This document shows positions 24,775-33,212 of a DNA stretch of 64,000 nucleotides, piece by piece; the stretch's first letter is position 1; every line of letters starts with the position of its first letter. The notes under the pieces are model-generated. The model saw only the letters and a list, made by a program, of their open reading frames with translations. It was not told the origin of the DNA and ran no database searches. The stretch lies in the NCBI RefSeq assembly GCF_036002945.1, contig NZ_CP108529.1, positions 4,154,001 to 4,218,000 of the forward strand, written 5' to 3'. The position numbers were made by a program, and so were the translations under genes. The DNA comes from Streptomyces sp. NBC_01224. GTDB lineage: Bacteria > Actinomycetota > Actinomycetes > Streptomycetales > Streptomycetaceae.

Positions 24775-25272
24775 GTGCTCGACATCGGCTACTCCCTCTC
24801 CCGACGCTTCCCCGATCCCCCGCAGACCGACTACCGCCGCGCGGACGTGCACGCGCTGCGGCACGATCTGTTCTCCGGGGACGTCTACCTCGCGGACACC
24901 AAGGCGGACCGCGAAGTGTCCACAGCCTGGGGATGGGTGCCGGTGCTCGACTTCGCGTGGGCGCTGTGCGACATCGTCGAGCAGATAGACCAGGACCCGC
25001 GCGGCAACCGCTCGCACCGGCGTCAGTTCGCGGAGCTGGACTTCACCGAGTCGTCCGACCGGATGCTCTTCGAGCGCCGCTTCGGCTGGGTCGACGTCGA
25101 GGCCGACTGGATGCCCGGCGACGAACCCCCGCTCACCTTCAGCCACTCGCTGCTGCGCCGAGAGGCCCGCGACTTCCTGCACGACCTGATCGCCGACCTC
25201 GCCGACATGCACGAAGGGCTCGCCGACAACCCGGTGATCTGGGACCTGCAGGCCCGCTTCCCCCGTATCTGA
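24775..25272 (+). CDS. Conserved hypothetical protein (165 aa)
   Basis: Not assigned to a named family. Rich in acidic and aromatic residues, with DLFSGDVYLADTKADREVST, WVPVLDFAWALCDIVEQI, and a C-terminal helix RREARDFLHDLIADLADMHEGL. No signal peptide or membrane helix, so cytoplasmic. Start GTG 24775 lacks a ribosome site. Independent of the senSR operon, from which it is separated by 93 nt. Confidence 0.7.
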   Translation: MLDIGYSLSRRFPDPPQTDYRRADVHALRHDLFSGDVYLADTKADREVSTAWGWVPVLDFAWALCDIVEQIDQDPRGNRSHRRQFAELDFTESSDRMLFERRFGWVDVEADWMPGDEPPLTFSHSLLRREARDFLHDLIADLADMHEGLADNPVIWDLQARFPRI

Positions 25273-25287
25273 CCCGGCCCCGGCGGG

Positions 25288-25965
25288 CTACGTCTCCACC
25301 CGCACCCCGATCTGCGCCGCGAACGCCGGGGCCAGCTCCATCAGCTGTGACGGGCTGATCACCGCACCCGCCAGCCGCTCCACCCCGCGGGCGATGTCCA
25401 GCTCCGCGACCGTCCGCAGATCCACCGACTCCATCCGTACGGAACTGAAGTCGGCCCGCTTCAGCACACAGTCGCGGAACTCCACCCGCACCAGCTGCGC
25501 ATCCCCGAAATCCGGCTCGGACAGCACACAGCCCTCGAACACCACGTCCTTCAGCCGCGCCTTCCGCAGATTCAGGTAGTCGATCTTCCCGCCGCGCACC
25601 AGCACCCGCTCCAGCACCGCGCCGTGCAGCTGCACCCCGCCCAGCCGTGCGTCCACCACCTCCACATCGCGCAGCGACGCCCCCGCGAGATCGGTGCCCA
25701 CACCCCGTACGCCCGTCAGCACCGAGTCGATGAAACGGGCCCTGCCCAGCTCCGTACGGTCCAGCGCGCAGCCGTCCAGCGCACAGTCCATGAAACGGGC
25801 CCCCGGACCCGACTCGTCCGCAAGATCCGTACCGTCGAACCGCACACCGTCGTAGTCCCCGTCCGGCTCCAGCCCTCCCCCGTCGTACGGAACGAGCGGC
25901 GGCAGCCGCACCTCCGGCCGCCGTGCCGCTGCGATCGTGTCCGTCTTCCTGCTGCTGCGCGCCAT
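25288..25965 (-). CDS. Pentapeptide-repeat protein
   Basis: 225 residues. From about residue 45 to 180 every fifth position is Leu or Phe in an A(D/N)LxX-like pattern (for example YDGVRFDGTDLADESGPGARF, TDLAGASLRDVEVVDARL, RMESVDLRTV), forming a right-handed quadrilateral beta helix. Some such proteins mimic DNA and protect gyrase; most have no known role. ATG 25965 follows GATGGGGG. It is convergent with the hypothetical gene and divergent from the FAD protein. Confidence 0.85.
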   Translation of the reverse strand: MARSSRKTDTIAAARRPEVRLPPLVPYDGGGLEPDGDYDGVRFDGTDLADESGPGARFMDCALDGCALDRTELGRARFIDSVLTGVRGVGTDLAGASLRDVEVVDARLGGVQLHGAVLERVLVRGGKIDYLNLRKARLKDVVFEGCVLSEPDFGDAQLVRVEFRDCVLKRADFSSVRMESVDLRTVAELDIARGVERLAGAVISPSQLMELAPAFAAQIGVRVET

Positions 25966-26074
25966 GCCCCCATCGTGACCCACCCCACTGACAACGCCCC
26001 TCGCCGATGTCACGAACGGGTGCCGCGAACCGTCCCGTACACAACAGCGCCCTTCAGCGAAGGAGACCGGGACC

Positions 26075-27283
26075 ATGCAGCGCATCCACATCATCGGCGG
26101 CGGCCTCGCCGGGTTCACCGCAGCGATCACCGCCGCCGAGTCCGGCGCCCTGGTGACCGTCCACGAGGCCCACCACACCCTCGGCGGACGGGCCAGGACC
26201 GCCGAAGGCCCGTACCGCACCAACGAAGGACCCCACGCCCTCTACCGCCGCGGACCGCACTGGACCTGGCTCGACCGGCGCAACCTCCTGGGCCCCGTCG
26301 CCACCCTCCCGCCTCTCGAAGGCGCCCGGCTCCGCTTCCGCCTCGACGGCACCCTGCGCCGTACCCCGCCCCTCGCCCTCCTCCGCCTCAGCCGCCGTCG
26401 CGCCGAACAGGCCCCCGTCGACACCGACTTCCGCACCTGGGCCACCGGACAGGTCGGCGAGGCGGGCGCCCGCGCTGCCGCGCACTACGCCGCCGTCGCG
26501 CTCTACCACCACGACCCCGGTGCGCTCTCCGCCGCGTTCGTCCAGGAACGGCTGCGCCGCGCCGCCGCGCTGCCGCCCGAGGCCCGCTACCCCGTCGGCG
26601 GCTGGGCACAGGTCATCGACCGGATGGCGGCCCGCGCCTGGAACCTCAGCGTCCGGATCGAGACGGCGGCGCGCGTGGACGCCGACACCCTCGACACCCT
26701 GACCCGACAGGGTCAGGTGATCGTCGCCACCTCCCTCGACGCGGCCCGCTCCCTGCTCCGCGACCCCTCACTGACCTGGGGCAGCGGCAGGACCGCGCTC
26801 ATCGACCTGGCCCTGCGCACCCGGCGCGGCGACGCCTTCGCCGTTTCCGACCTCGACGCCCCCGGCTGGATCGAACGCTTCAGTGCCCAGGACCGCACCC
26901 TCGCGCCCGCCGGACAGCAGCTCGTCCAGGGGCAGTTCCCCCTCGCTCCCGGCGAGTCCCGGGCCATCGGCATCGCCCGCGCCGAGGAGCTGCTCGACCT
27001 CGGCTACCCGAACTGGCGCGAGCGCACCGTATGGCGGCGCGAGGCCCTCGCCTCCGGCCGCACCGGCGCGGTCGACCGGCCCGGCACCACCTGGCGCGAC
27101 CGGCCCGCCATCGACCGCGGCAACGGCATCTACCTCGCGGGTGACCAGGTCGCCGCGCCCGGACTGCTCAGCGAGGTGTCGTTCAACAGCGGAATCGAGG
27201 CGGCACTGCTCGCCCTCAAGGCTTCCGAGAGCCGGACCACCGCCCGCACCTCCACGGCAGGGCTTGACCTCAAGCAGACTTGA
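26075..27283 (+). CDS. FAD-dependent amine oxidase/phytoene desaturase-like oxidoreductase
   Basis: 402 residues. N-terminal Rossmann motif HIIGGGLAGFTAAITAAESG then the FAD ribose Glu in VHEAHHTLGGRAR, and the C-terminal FAD segment GNGIYLAGDQVAAPGLLSEVSFNSG. The middle is divergent, so the substrate cannot be named. GAAGGAG lies 12 nt before ATG 26075. Its 3' end contains the SoxR box of the following quinone reductase gene. Confidence 0.85.
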   Translation: MQRIHIIGGGLAGFTAAITAAESGALVTVHEAHHTLGGRARTAEGPYRTNEGPHALYRRGPHWTWLDRRNLLGPVATLPPLEGARLRFRLDGTLRRTPPLALLRLSRRRAEQAPVDTDFRTWATGQVGEAGARAAAHYAAVALYHHDPGALSAAFVQERLRRAAALPPEARYPVGGWAQVIDRMAARAWNLSVRIETAARVDADTLDTLTRQGQVIVATSLDAARSLLRDPSLTWGSGRTALIDLALRTRRGDAFAVSDLDAPGWIERFSAQDRTLAPAGQQLVQGQFPLAPGESRAIGIARAEELLDLGYPNWRERTVWRREALASGRTGAVDRPGTTWRDRPAIDRGNGIYLAGDQVAAPGLLSEVSFNSGIEAALLALKASESRTTARTSTAGLDLKQT

Positions 27284-27285
27284 GG
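27268..27285. promoter_or_regulatory. SoxR box
   Basis: CCTCAAGCAGACTTGAGG fits the SoxR consensus CCTCAAG-N4-CTTGAGG exactly in both arms. A TTGACC (-35) overlaps its left end. It spans the last codons of the upstream gene and drives the quinone reductase gene 79 nt downstream. Confidence 0.88.
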
Positions 27286-27363
27286 TCGGAGGGTGGCTGC
27301 ACAGGGCCACGGGCCCCACAAGCCCACAGGCCCACAGCGACCGACACCACCGGGGAGTCCACC

Positions 27364-28365
27364 GTGCACGCCATCCGCCTCCACACCTTCGGCCCGGCCG
27401 AGAACCTCACCTACGAGCAGACCGCCGACCCCGTACCCGGCCCCGGCCAGGTCCGTATCGCCGTCGCCGCGGCGGGCGTGCACCTTCTCGACACGGCCCT
27501 GCGCGAAGGCATGACGGGCCCGTTCCCGGCCCCCGCCGAGCTGCCGACCATCCCGGGCCGCGAGGTCGCGGGCCGGGTCGAGTCGCTCGGCGAGGGCACC
27601 GACCCCGGCTGGCTCGGCAAGCGCGTCGTCGCCCATATCGGCATGGTCCCGGGCGGCTACGCCGAACTCACCGTCGTCGACGCCGAGAAGCTGCACACCG
27701 TCCCGGACGGCCTCGACGAAGCCGAAGCCGTCGCCATGATCGGCACCGGCCGCACCGCACTCGGCATCCTGCAGTTCACCGACCTCGGCCCCGGCTCGAC
27801 CGTCATCGTCCCGGCAGCCGCGGGCGGCATCGGCACCCTGATCGTGCAGTACGCCAAGAACGCCGGGGCCACCGTCATCGGCCTCGCCGGCGGCCCCGCC
27901 AAGGTCGCCGCCGTCCGGGCGAACGGCGCCGACCTCGCCGTCGACTACACGCTCCCCGACTGGCCCCGGCAGGTCCGCACCCACCTCGACAAAACCGGCC
28001 GTCGCGCCACCGTCGTCTACGACTCCGTCGGGGGCACCACCGGCCGCGCCGCCGTCGACCTCCTCGGCAAGGGCGGACAGCACATCGTGTTCGGCTGGTC
28101 CGGGGCCGGACTCCACGACGGAGCACCGCTCACCTTCACCGACAAAGAACTCGCCGAACGCGGCATCACCTCCGGGAGCGTGCTCGGCCCCGCCATGATG
28201 GCGAAGGCGGGCGGCCTGCGCGCCCTCGAAACCCGATCGCTCTCCGAGGCGGCCTCCGGCCGGCTCCGCCCCACGGTCCAGCGCTTCCCGCTCGCCGAAG
28301 CGGCCGCCGCCCACCGCGCCCTGGAGACCCGGGGCACGATGGGCAAGGTCGTCCTGATTCCTTAA
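27364..28365 (+). CDS. Zinc-binding-dehydrogenase-family NADPH:quinone oxidoreductase
   Basis: 333-residue medium-chain dehydrogenase/reductase of the quinone-oxidoreductase branch, lacking the structural and catalytic zinc ligands. Features: GREVAGRVESLGEG, PDGLDEAEAVAMIGTGRTAL, the NADPH loop VIVPAAAGGIGTLIVQYAKNAGATVIGL, and DSVGG. GTG 27364 has GGGGAG 6 nt upstream. A SoxR box upstream indicates induction by redox-active compounds; from memory this is the SoxR-regulon oxidoreductase near SCO4266. Confidence 0.9.
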   Translation: MHAIRLHTFGPAENLTYEQTADPVPGPGQVRIAVAAAGVHLLDTALREGMTGPFPAPAELPTIPGREVAGRVESLGEGTDPGWLGKRVVAHIGMVPGGYAELTVVDAEKLHTVPDGLDEAEAVAMIGTGRTALGILQFTDLGPGSTVIVPAAAGGIGTLIVQYAKNAGATVIGLAGGPAKVAAVRANGADLAVDYTLPDWPRQVRTHLDKTGRRATVVYDSVGGTTGRAAVDLLGKGGQHIVFGWSGAGLHDGAPLTFTDKELAERGITSGSVLGPAMMAKAGGLRALETRSLSEAASGRLRPTVQRFPLAEAAAAHRALETRGTMGKVVLIP

Positions 28366-28377
28366 CCCGGCGAGGAC

Positions 28378-28543
28378 TTACGACCTCGCCCGCGATTGTC
28401 AGCGGCATCGCGGTGTCTGGGGCCTCCGCCTCCGGCGTTGTCGTCAGGCGCCGACGCTCCGCGTCGACTCCCTCCTCCGCCTTGGATTCGAAGGCCTCGG
28501 ACGCTACTCCTTCTCCCACTGCCAATCGTGGGCGAGGTCGTTA
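28378..28543. repeat. Intact-looking 166-bp MITE-type element with terminal inverted repeats, copy 2
   Basis: Ends are inverted repeats of about 26 bp: 28380-28405 (ACGACCTCGCCCGCGATTGT then CAGCGG) and the complement of 28517-28542, with 3 mismatches. The centre holds a second dyad around CCTCCGCCTCCGGCG. Part of it is shared with 21711-21890. The right end supplies the stop codon of the adjacent acetyltransferase gene. Confidence 0.8.
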
Positions 28544-29029
28544 CTCGCCGCCGAGCTGTTCCCCGAGCTTCGACAACGCCCCGTCCGTCAGCCGGTACAC
28601 CGTCCACTCGTCCTGCGGCCGCGCGCCCAGCGACTCGTAGAACGCGATGGACGGGGTGTTCCAGTTCAGCACCGACCACTCCAGGCGCTCGTAGCCGCGC
28701 TCCACACAGATCCGCGCCAGCTCCGTCAGCAGCGCCTTCCCGTGCCCGCCGCCGCGCCGCTCCGGACGTACGTAGAGGTCCTCCAGGTAGATGCCGTGCA
28801 CCCCGCGCCACGTGGAGAAGTTCAGGAACCACAGCGCGAAGCCGACGACCTCGCCGTCGTCGTCCGACTCGGCGATGTGCGCGTACGCGGCGGGCCGCTC
28901 GCCGAACAGTGCCTCGTGCAGCTGCTCCTCGGTGGCGTTCGCCTCGTGCAGGGCCTTCTCGTAGTCGGCCAGCTCACGGACCATGGCGTGGATGACGGGG
29001 ACATCGGCAGGGGCAGCGGTACGAATCAT
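28541..29029 (-). CDS. GNAT-family N-acetyltransferase
   Basis: 162 residues, single GNAT domain. Acetyl-CoA binding motif A is seen in LEDLYVRPERRGGGHGKALLTELA (Q/RxxGxG/A as RRGGGHG), followed by YERLEWSVLNWNTPSIAFYESLGA. The latter resembles the diamine/thialysine acetyltransferase branch (SSAT-like), so a polyamine or diamine substrate is possible. Its TAA stop falls inside the terminal repeat of a MITE-type element, so the last few residues may have been altered by insertion. Confidence 0.9.
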   Translation of the reverse strand: MIRTAAPADVPVIHAMVRELADYEKALHEANATEEQLHEALFGERPAAYAHIAESDDDGEVVGFALWFLNFSTWRGVHGIYLEDLYVRPERRGGGHGKALLTELARICVERGYERLEWSVLNWNTPSIAFYESLGARPQDEWTVYRLTDGALSKLGEQLGGE

Positions 29030-29060
29030 GAGGGCAGCGTAAGCACGGGCTCGTGCCCCA

Positions 29061-29963
29061 CTAACCCCGCCCCAGCAACTGCCGTGCGATCTCGGCCTGA
29101 TCCGGCTCCAGCCGCCGCTCCCCGTCCGTCACAGCCCACAGACCGTTCTGCAGCAGTCGCCCCAGCGTCCAGGCCCGCGCCCGCTCCCGGTCGAGCCCCA
29201 GCACCTCCGTCATCAGATCGAACCGCCGGCGCACCGCCACCGCGTCGAACCTGTTGACCAGCGCCGGAAGGAGCTCGAACCCCGGATCGCCGACCAGCGG
29301 CTTCGGGTCGATGGCCACCCACCTGCCCTCCCCGTCGGCCAGCACATTTCCGTAATGCAGGTCCCAGTGCAGCAACCGGTCCCCCGGCTCCCCCGCGACC
29401 TCCCGCACCGCCGCCGCGCAGTCCGCCAGCAGCCGCCGCTCCTCCCCGTCCGCCAGCGCCGCCACCGCCCCGGGCGCCGCCGCCAGCATCCGGGCCGCCA
29501 TGTCCCCCAGCCCCCGCAGCCCACAACCCGCCGGAGCGGGTACGGACGACAGCCGGGCCAGCAGCCCCGCCAGAATCCGCACCGCTTCCCGCCCGTCCGC
29601 CATCCCCGTCAACGAGCGGTGACCTTCCAGTCTTTCCAGCAACAGCGTCCCCGTCGCCGCGTCGTGATCCAGCAGCTCCACGGCCCCCGCGCCCGCCTCG
29701 CCCCACACCCGCAGCGCGACAGGCTCCCCCACCGTCTCCTCGTCCACCGGCTGAAGCTTCAACGCCGCCCGGCGACCGTCCGCCACCCGCACCACCGGAA
29801 GCACCAGCGCGCACACCCCGTAGAACGCCGCACCGTCCCGCCGGAGCCCCCACCGCTCCAGGAACTCGGCGGCCCGCCCCGGCAGCGCCGCGAGAAAGGC
29901 CCGCCCTGCCGCCCCGTTGTACTTGGACTGGGTGCCGATCAGCTCGTCCGGAATGTCAATCAC
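29061..29963 (-). CDS. Aminoglycoside/hydroxyurea antibiotic resistance kinase family (APH(6)-like)
   Basis: 300-residue phosphotransferase. The Brenner motif is HWDLHYGNVLAD (about residue 215) followed by IDPKPLVGDPGFELLP, characteristic of the streptomycin 6-kinase/hydroxyurea kinase family. Family membership does not prove resistance; many Streptomyces have such genes of unknown substrate. GTG 29963 is chosen because TACGAT lies exactly 7 nt upstream (leaderless); ATG 29990 is the alternative. Divergent from the rhomboid-like gene. Confidence 0.85.
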   Translation of the reverse strand: MIDIPDELIGTQSKYNGAAGRAFLAALPGRAAEFLERWGLRRDGAAFYGVCALVLPVVRVADGRRAALKLQPVDEETVGEPVALRVWGEAGAGAVELLDHDAATGTLLLERLEGHRSLTGMADGREAVRILAGLLARLSSVPAPAGCGLRGLGDMAARMLAAAPGAVAALADGEERRLLADCAAAVREVAGEPGDRLLHWDLHYGNVLADGEGRWVAIDPKPLVGDPGFELLPALVNRFDAVAVRRRFDLMTEVLGLDRERARAWTLGRLLQNGLWAVTDGERRLEPDQAEIARQLLGRG

Positions 29964-29970
29964 GCGGACG

Positions 29971-29976
29971 ATCGTA
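29971..29976 (-). promoter_or_regulatory. -10 element of a leaderless kinase transcript
   Basis: TACGAT on the minus strand 7 nt before GTG 29963. Confidence 0.55.
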
Positions 29977-29996
29977 GAGCCGTGCATCAATCGGAT

Positions 29997-30671
29997 ATGA
30001 CTCCGAGCAGCCCCGACCCGCCCACCCGGCCGCGCACCACCGCCGGCTCGTGGATCCGCAGCGTCGGCTCATGGATTCGCAGCGCACCCGGCACCTACAT
30101 CTGGCTGGCCGCACTCTTCGTCACCGCCGTCATCGTCCACCAGATGTCACCGGACTTCGAAGAGGACTTCCTGCGCCAGCGCTCGACCAACATCCACGAA
30201 CTCTCCCGGGACCCCGTACACGTACTGATCACCAGCGCCTTCTGGATCGACGGCGGCCACTGGGTTCCCTACGCCGTCCTCTACACCGTCTTCCACGCCC
30301 CCGCCGAACGCTGGCTCGGCACCCTGCGCTGGCTCGCCGTCGCCCTCGCGGCCCATGTCCTCGCCACCCTCGTCAGTGAAGGCGTCCTGGCCTGGGCCAT
30401 CCGGCACGGACACGTACCGCCGGCCGCCGCCAACACGCTCGATGTCGGGGTCAGTTACGCGCTTGCGGGCGTCGTCGCGGTCCTCACGTACCGCGTCCCG
30501 GCGCCCTGGCGGTACGTGTACCTCTTCGCCGTCCTCGTCTTCTACGGCATTCCGCTCATCACCGGCCGCACCTTCACCGACCTCGGCCACTTGACCTCCG
30601 TACTCATCGGCCTCGCCTGCTACCCACTGACCCGATCCCGGCCGAAGACGAAAACCCCTCCGGCGCAGTAA
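29997..30671 (+). CDS. Rhomboid-like integral membrane protein
   Basis: 224 residues with about six hydrophobic helices (first YIWLAALFVTAVIVHQM; later WLAVALAAHVLATLVSEGVLAW, YALAGVVAVLTYRV, YVYLFAVLVFYGIPLI). HVLITSAFWIDGGHWVPYAVLYTVFHAPAE resembles the rhomboid N-terminal segment, and GVSYALAG holds the position of the catalytic GxSx; a downstream FTDLGHLTSVLIGL could supply the His. Matches the actinobacterial rhomboid-like class; protease activity is unproven. Starts ATG 29997 without a strong ribosome site. Confidence 0.75.
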   Translation: MTPSSPDPPTRPRTTAGSWIRSVGSWIRSAPGTYIWLAALFVTAVIVHQMSPDFEEDFLRQRSTNIHELSRDPVHVLITSAFWIDGGHWVPYAVLYTVFHAPAERWLGTLRWLAVALAAHVLATLVSEGVLAWAIRHGHVPPAAANTLDVGVSYALAGVVAVLTYRVPAPWRYVYLFAVLVFYGIPLITGRTFTDLGHLTSVLIGLACYPLTRSRPKTKTPPAQ

Positions 30672-30734
30672 CGTCCCGCCCCAGAGAAAGCACGACCTCA
30701 GGCACGGCTTCACACCGGACAAAGCAGGGGCAAC

Positions 30735-32135
30735 ATGAGCACCGTCAGCACCGTCAACGGCGGCATATCGTTCTGGTACGCGGACCAAGGAACCCCCATC
30801 CCCCGGGAACCCCTCCCCGGCGACGCAACCGCCGACATCTGCATCGTCGGCGGCGGATACACCGGACTGTGGACCGCCTACTACCTCAAGAAGGCCGTCC
30901 CCTTCCTCAACATCACCGTCCTCGAAGCCAAGTTCTGCGGCTACGGCGCCTCCGGGCGCAACGGCGGCTGGCTGTACAACGGCATCGCGGGCCGCGACCG
31001 CTACGCCAAGCTCCACGGCCACGAAGCCGCCGTCCGTCTCCAGCAGGCGATGAACGACACCGTCGACGAGGTCGTCCGCGTGTCCGCCGAGGAGAACATC
31101 GACGCCGACATCCACCAGGGCGGTGTTCTCGAAGTCGCCTACACCCCCGCCCAGCTCGCCCGGCTCAAGGACTTCCACTCCGTCGAGATCGCCTTCGGCG
31201 AGAAGGACCGCGTCCTGCGCGGCGCCCGCGAGACCGGCGAACGCATCAACGTCACCGGAGCCGTCGGTTCCACCTGGACCCCGCACGGCGCCCGCCTGCA
31301 CCCGGTCAAACTCGTCAAGGGCCTCGCCGCGACAGTCGAGGCGCTCGGCGTCACCATCCATGAGTCGACCCCCGTCACCGAGATCAAGCCCAAGCACGCC
31401 CACACCCCGTACGGCACCGTCCGCGCCCCGTACATCCTGCGCTGCACCGAGGGCTTCACCGCAAACCTCAAGGGCCAGAGGCGCACCTGGCTCCCCATGA
31501 ACTCCTCGATGATCGCCACCGAGCCGCTCCCCCGGTCCGTGTGGGACACCATCGGCTGGGACGGCCGCGAAACCCTCGGCGACATGGCCCACGCCTACAT
31601 ATACGCCCAGCGCACCGCGGACGACCGCATCGCGCTCGGCGGCCGCGGCGTCCCGTACCGCTACGGCTCCGCCACCGACAATGACGGCCGCACCCAGCCC
31701 GCCACCATCGAGGCCCTCCGCGACATCCTCGTCCGCCTCTTCCCCACCACCGGAGCCGCCCGCATCGATCACGCCTGGTCCGGCGTCCTCGGCGTCCCCC
31801 GCGACTGGTGCGCCACCGTCACCCTCGACCGCTCCACGGGCCTCGCCTGGGCCGGCGGCTATGTCGGCTCCGGCGTCGCCACCACCAACCTCGCCGCCCG
31901 CACCCTGCGCGACCTGATCCAGCAGGATTCCGGTCAGTCCGGCCCCACGGAACTGACCGCACTGCCCTGGGTCGACCACCGGGTCCGCCGCTGGGAACCG
32001 GAACCCTTCCGCTGGCTCGGCGTCCACGGCATGTACGCCGCCTACCGCACCGCCGACCGCCGCGAACTCACCTCGCCCCGCCCCGGCACGGACCCCATTG
32101 CGAAGGCCGCGGACCGGCTGTCCGGACGACACTGA
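30735..32135 (+). CDS. FAD-dependent oxidoreductase, DAO family
   Basis: 466 residues. Rossmann FAD motif ADICIVGGGYTGLWTAYYL (about 34-52), the GASGRNGGWL signature typical of gamma-glutamylputrescine oxidase-like enzymes, and C-terminal GLAWAGGYVGSGVATTNLAARTL. It probably oxidises an amine or amino acid with release of H2O2, but no polyamine pathway genes adjoin it. ATG 30735 follows AGGGG. A long hairpin ends the transcript. Confidence 0.88.
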   Translation: MSTVSTVNGGISFWYADQGTPIPREPLPGDATADICIVGGGYTGLWTAYYLKKAVPFLNITVLEAKFCGYGASGRNGGWLYNGIAGRDRYAKLHGHEAAVRLQQAMNDTVDEVVRVSAEENIDADIHQGGVLEVAYTPAQLARLKDFHSVEIAFGEKDRVLRGARETGERINVTGAVGSTWTPHGARLHPVKLVKGLAATVEALGVTIHESTPVTEIKPKHAHTPYGTVRAPYILRCTEGFTANLKGQRRTWLPMNSSMIATEPLPRSVWDTIGWDGRETLGDMAHAYIYAQRTADDRIALGGRGVPYRYGSATDNDGRTQPATIEALRDILVRLFPTTGAARIDHAWSGVLGVPRDWCATVTLDRSTGLAWAGGYVGSGVATTNLAARTLRDLIQQDSGQSGPTELTALPWVDHRVRRWEPEPFRWLGVHGMYAAYRTADRRELTSPRPGTDPIAKAADRLSGRH

Positions 32136-32194
32136 CCGGAAAACGGACGGGCACCCGCCACCGGGTGGTGGCGGGTGCCCGCGGTCCGTTCGGT
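32134..32194. terminator. Bidirectional terminator
   Basis: Inner perfect stem GGGCACCCGCCACC/GGTGGCGGGTGCCC with GGGT loop, extended by CGGAC/GTCCG and GACCG/CGGTC, between the convergent DAO gene and the repeat protein gene. Confidence 0.88.
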
Positions 32195-32213
32195 CACCTG
32201 TGTGGGGGTCGTG

Positions 32214-32531
32214 TCACTTCGAGTGGCAGGGGTTCTTGTCGTGACACGGCTTCGGCTTGGGCTTGGAGCAGTGCTTGTCGTGACACGGCTTGGGCTTCGG
32301 CTTGGAGCAGTGCTTGTCATGGCACGGCTTGGGCTTCGGATTGGGCTTCGGCTTGCAGTGCTTGTCGTTGCACGCCTTCTTCTCGACGGCGATGCGGGCC
32401 TGGTCCTGGTTCGACCGGACGGTGCCGTTGGTGGACGAGACGTTCACCGGGGCCGACACGATCGCGGGATTCGAGGCGTTCGGGCCCGCCTGCCCGACCG
32501 GTGCGCCCGAGGCCCCGGCGCCCGGCCTCAA
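32214..32531 (-). CDS. Cys/His/Lys-rich repeat protein, candidate metal binder
   Basis: 105 residues. After a Gly/Ala/Asn-rich half, the C-terminal 50 residues repeat KPKPKPCHDKHCS three times with partial copies at both ends (CNDKHC, CHDKNPCHSK). Each unit offers CHxxHC-like ligands, suited to zinc, copper or nickel. The start is unusual: a TTG overlapping the Nudix stop codon (TTGA), so it may be translated by coupling. No signal peptide from that start. Unrecognised family; the repeat could also be secreted if an alternative start exists. Confidence 0.6.
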   Translation of the reverse strand: MRPGAGASGAPVGQAGPNASNPAIVSAPVNVSSTNGTVRSNQDQARIAVEKKACNDKHCKPKPNPKPKPCHDKHCSKPKPKPCHDKHCSKPKPKPCHDKNPCHSK

Positions 32532-32983
32532 TCGGGCCCCGGCCGACCGATGCCCCGCTGTGCACCGATCATCCCGAGACCGTCGATCGCGGCCGGGGAC
32601 AGGATCGAGTCCTCCAGGCCGGACAGGGGCATCCAGGTCACCGCGCTCGTGGAGTCATCGGCCTTGGTGACCGTCAGCGGGCCGGGCTTGAGTTCGACGA
32701 TGTAGAAGAGCCCCACCAGGTTCCAGCTGATCCCGAGCCGGGTGGCCGTATACGCCCGCGCGTCCGCCAGGCGGGCGTCAAGGAGTTCGAGGCCGGTCTC
32801 CTCGTACAACTCGCGTGCCAGCGTCTCCCGTGGCTGCTCGCCCGGATCGATTCCGCCGCCGGGCAGGTGCCACAGCCCGGGCTCGAAGACCGGTGAGGCA
32901 TCGGAGAGTTGAGTCAAAAGCAGTTGGTCCTGCACAGCGGCAACGGCATACGCCGATACGCGCGAACGCACGTGACTGTTCAC
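32528..32983 (-). CDS. Nudix hydrolase (151 aa)
   Basis: Nudix box GGGIDPGEQPRETLARELYE plus ETGLEL (about residues 42-67) is complete (GX5EX7REUXEEXGU). It hydrolyses a nucleoside diphosphate linked to another moiety; substrate unknown. A MutT-like housecleaning role is possible. GTG or ATG start at 32983 follows GGAGGGACA. Its stop overlaps the TTG of the metal-binding repeat protein, so the two form a unit. Confidence 0.9.
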   Translation of the reverse strand: MNSHVRSRVSAYAVAAVQDQLLLTQLSDASPVFEPGLWHLPGGGIDPGEQPRETLARELYEETGLELLDARLADARAYTATRLGISWNLVGLFYIVELKPGPLTVTKADDSTSAVTWMPLSGLEDSILSPAAIDGLGMIGAQRGIGRPGPD

Positions 32984-33168
32984 TGTGTCCCTCCGGTTCT
33001 CAGGCTCTGCGGCCTCGACCGCCCCGTGCGGGGCAATCTATCGACCGTGCACCGAGAGGGTGCGGCAGGTTCCGCAGGGAAACGAAGTGAACCACCCGTC
33101 GTAGACGGCGCGTTGATTGGCTGCGAGCCGACCGCCAACTACCGGTCCGGTCGGCGCACCGGCAACGG

Positions 33169-33206
33169 AAGAAGGCCGGCGCCCTCCCGGGGCACCGGCC
33201 TTCTTC
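33169..33206 (-). terminator. Terminator of the MFS gene
   Basis: Stem GAAGAAGGCCGG/CCGGCCTTCTTC just beyond the stop of the leftward transporter gene. Confidence 0.82.
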
Positions 33207-33212
33207 ACGGGG

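Noticed and set aside
32290..32670. A glycine/leucine-rich plus-strand frame opposite the CHDKHC repeats
   Set aside because: Its periodicity is the complement of the repeat; no start signal.
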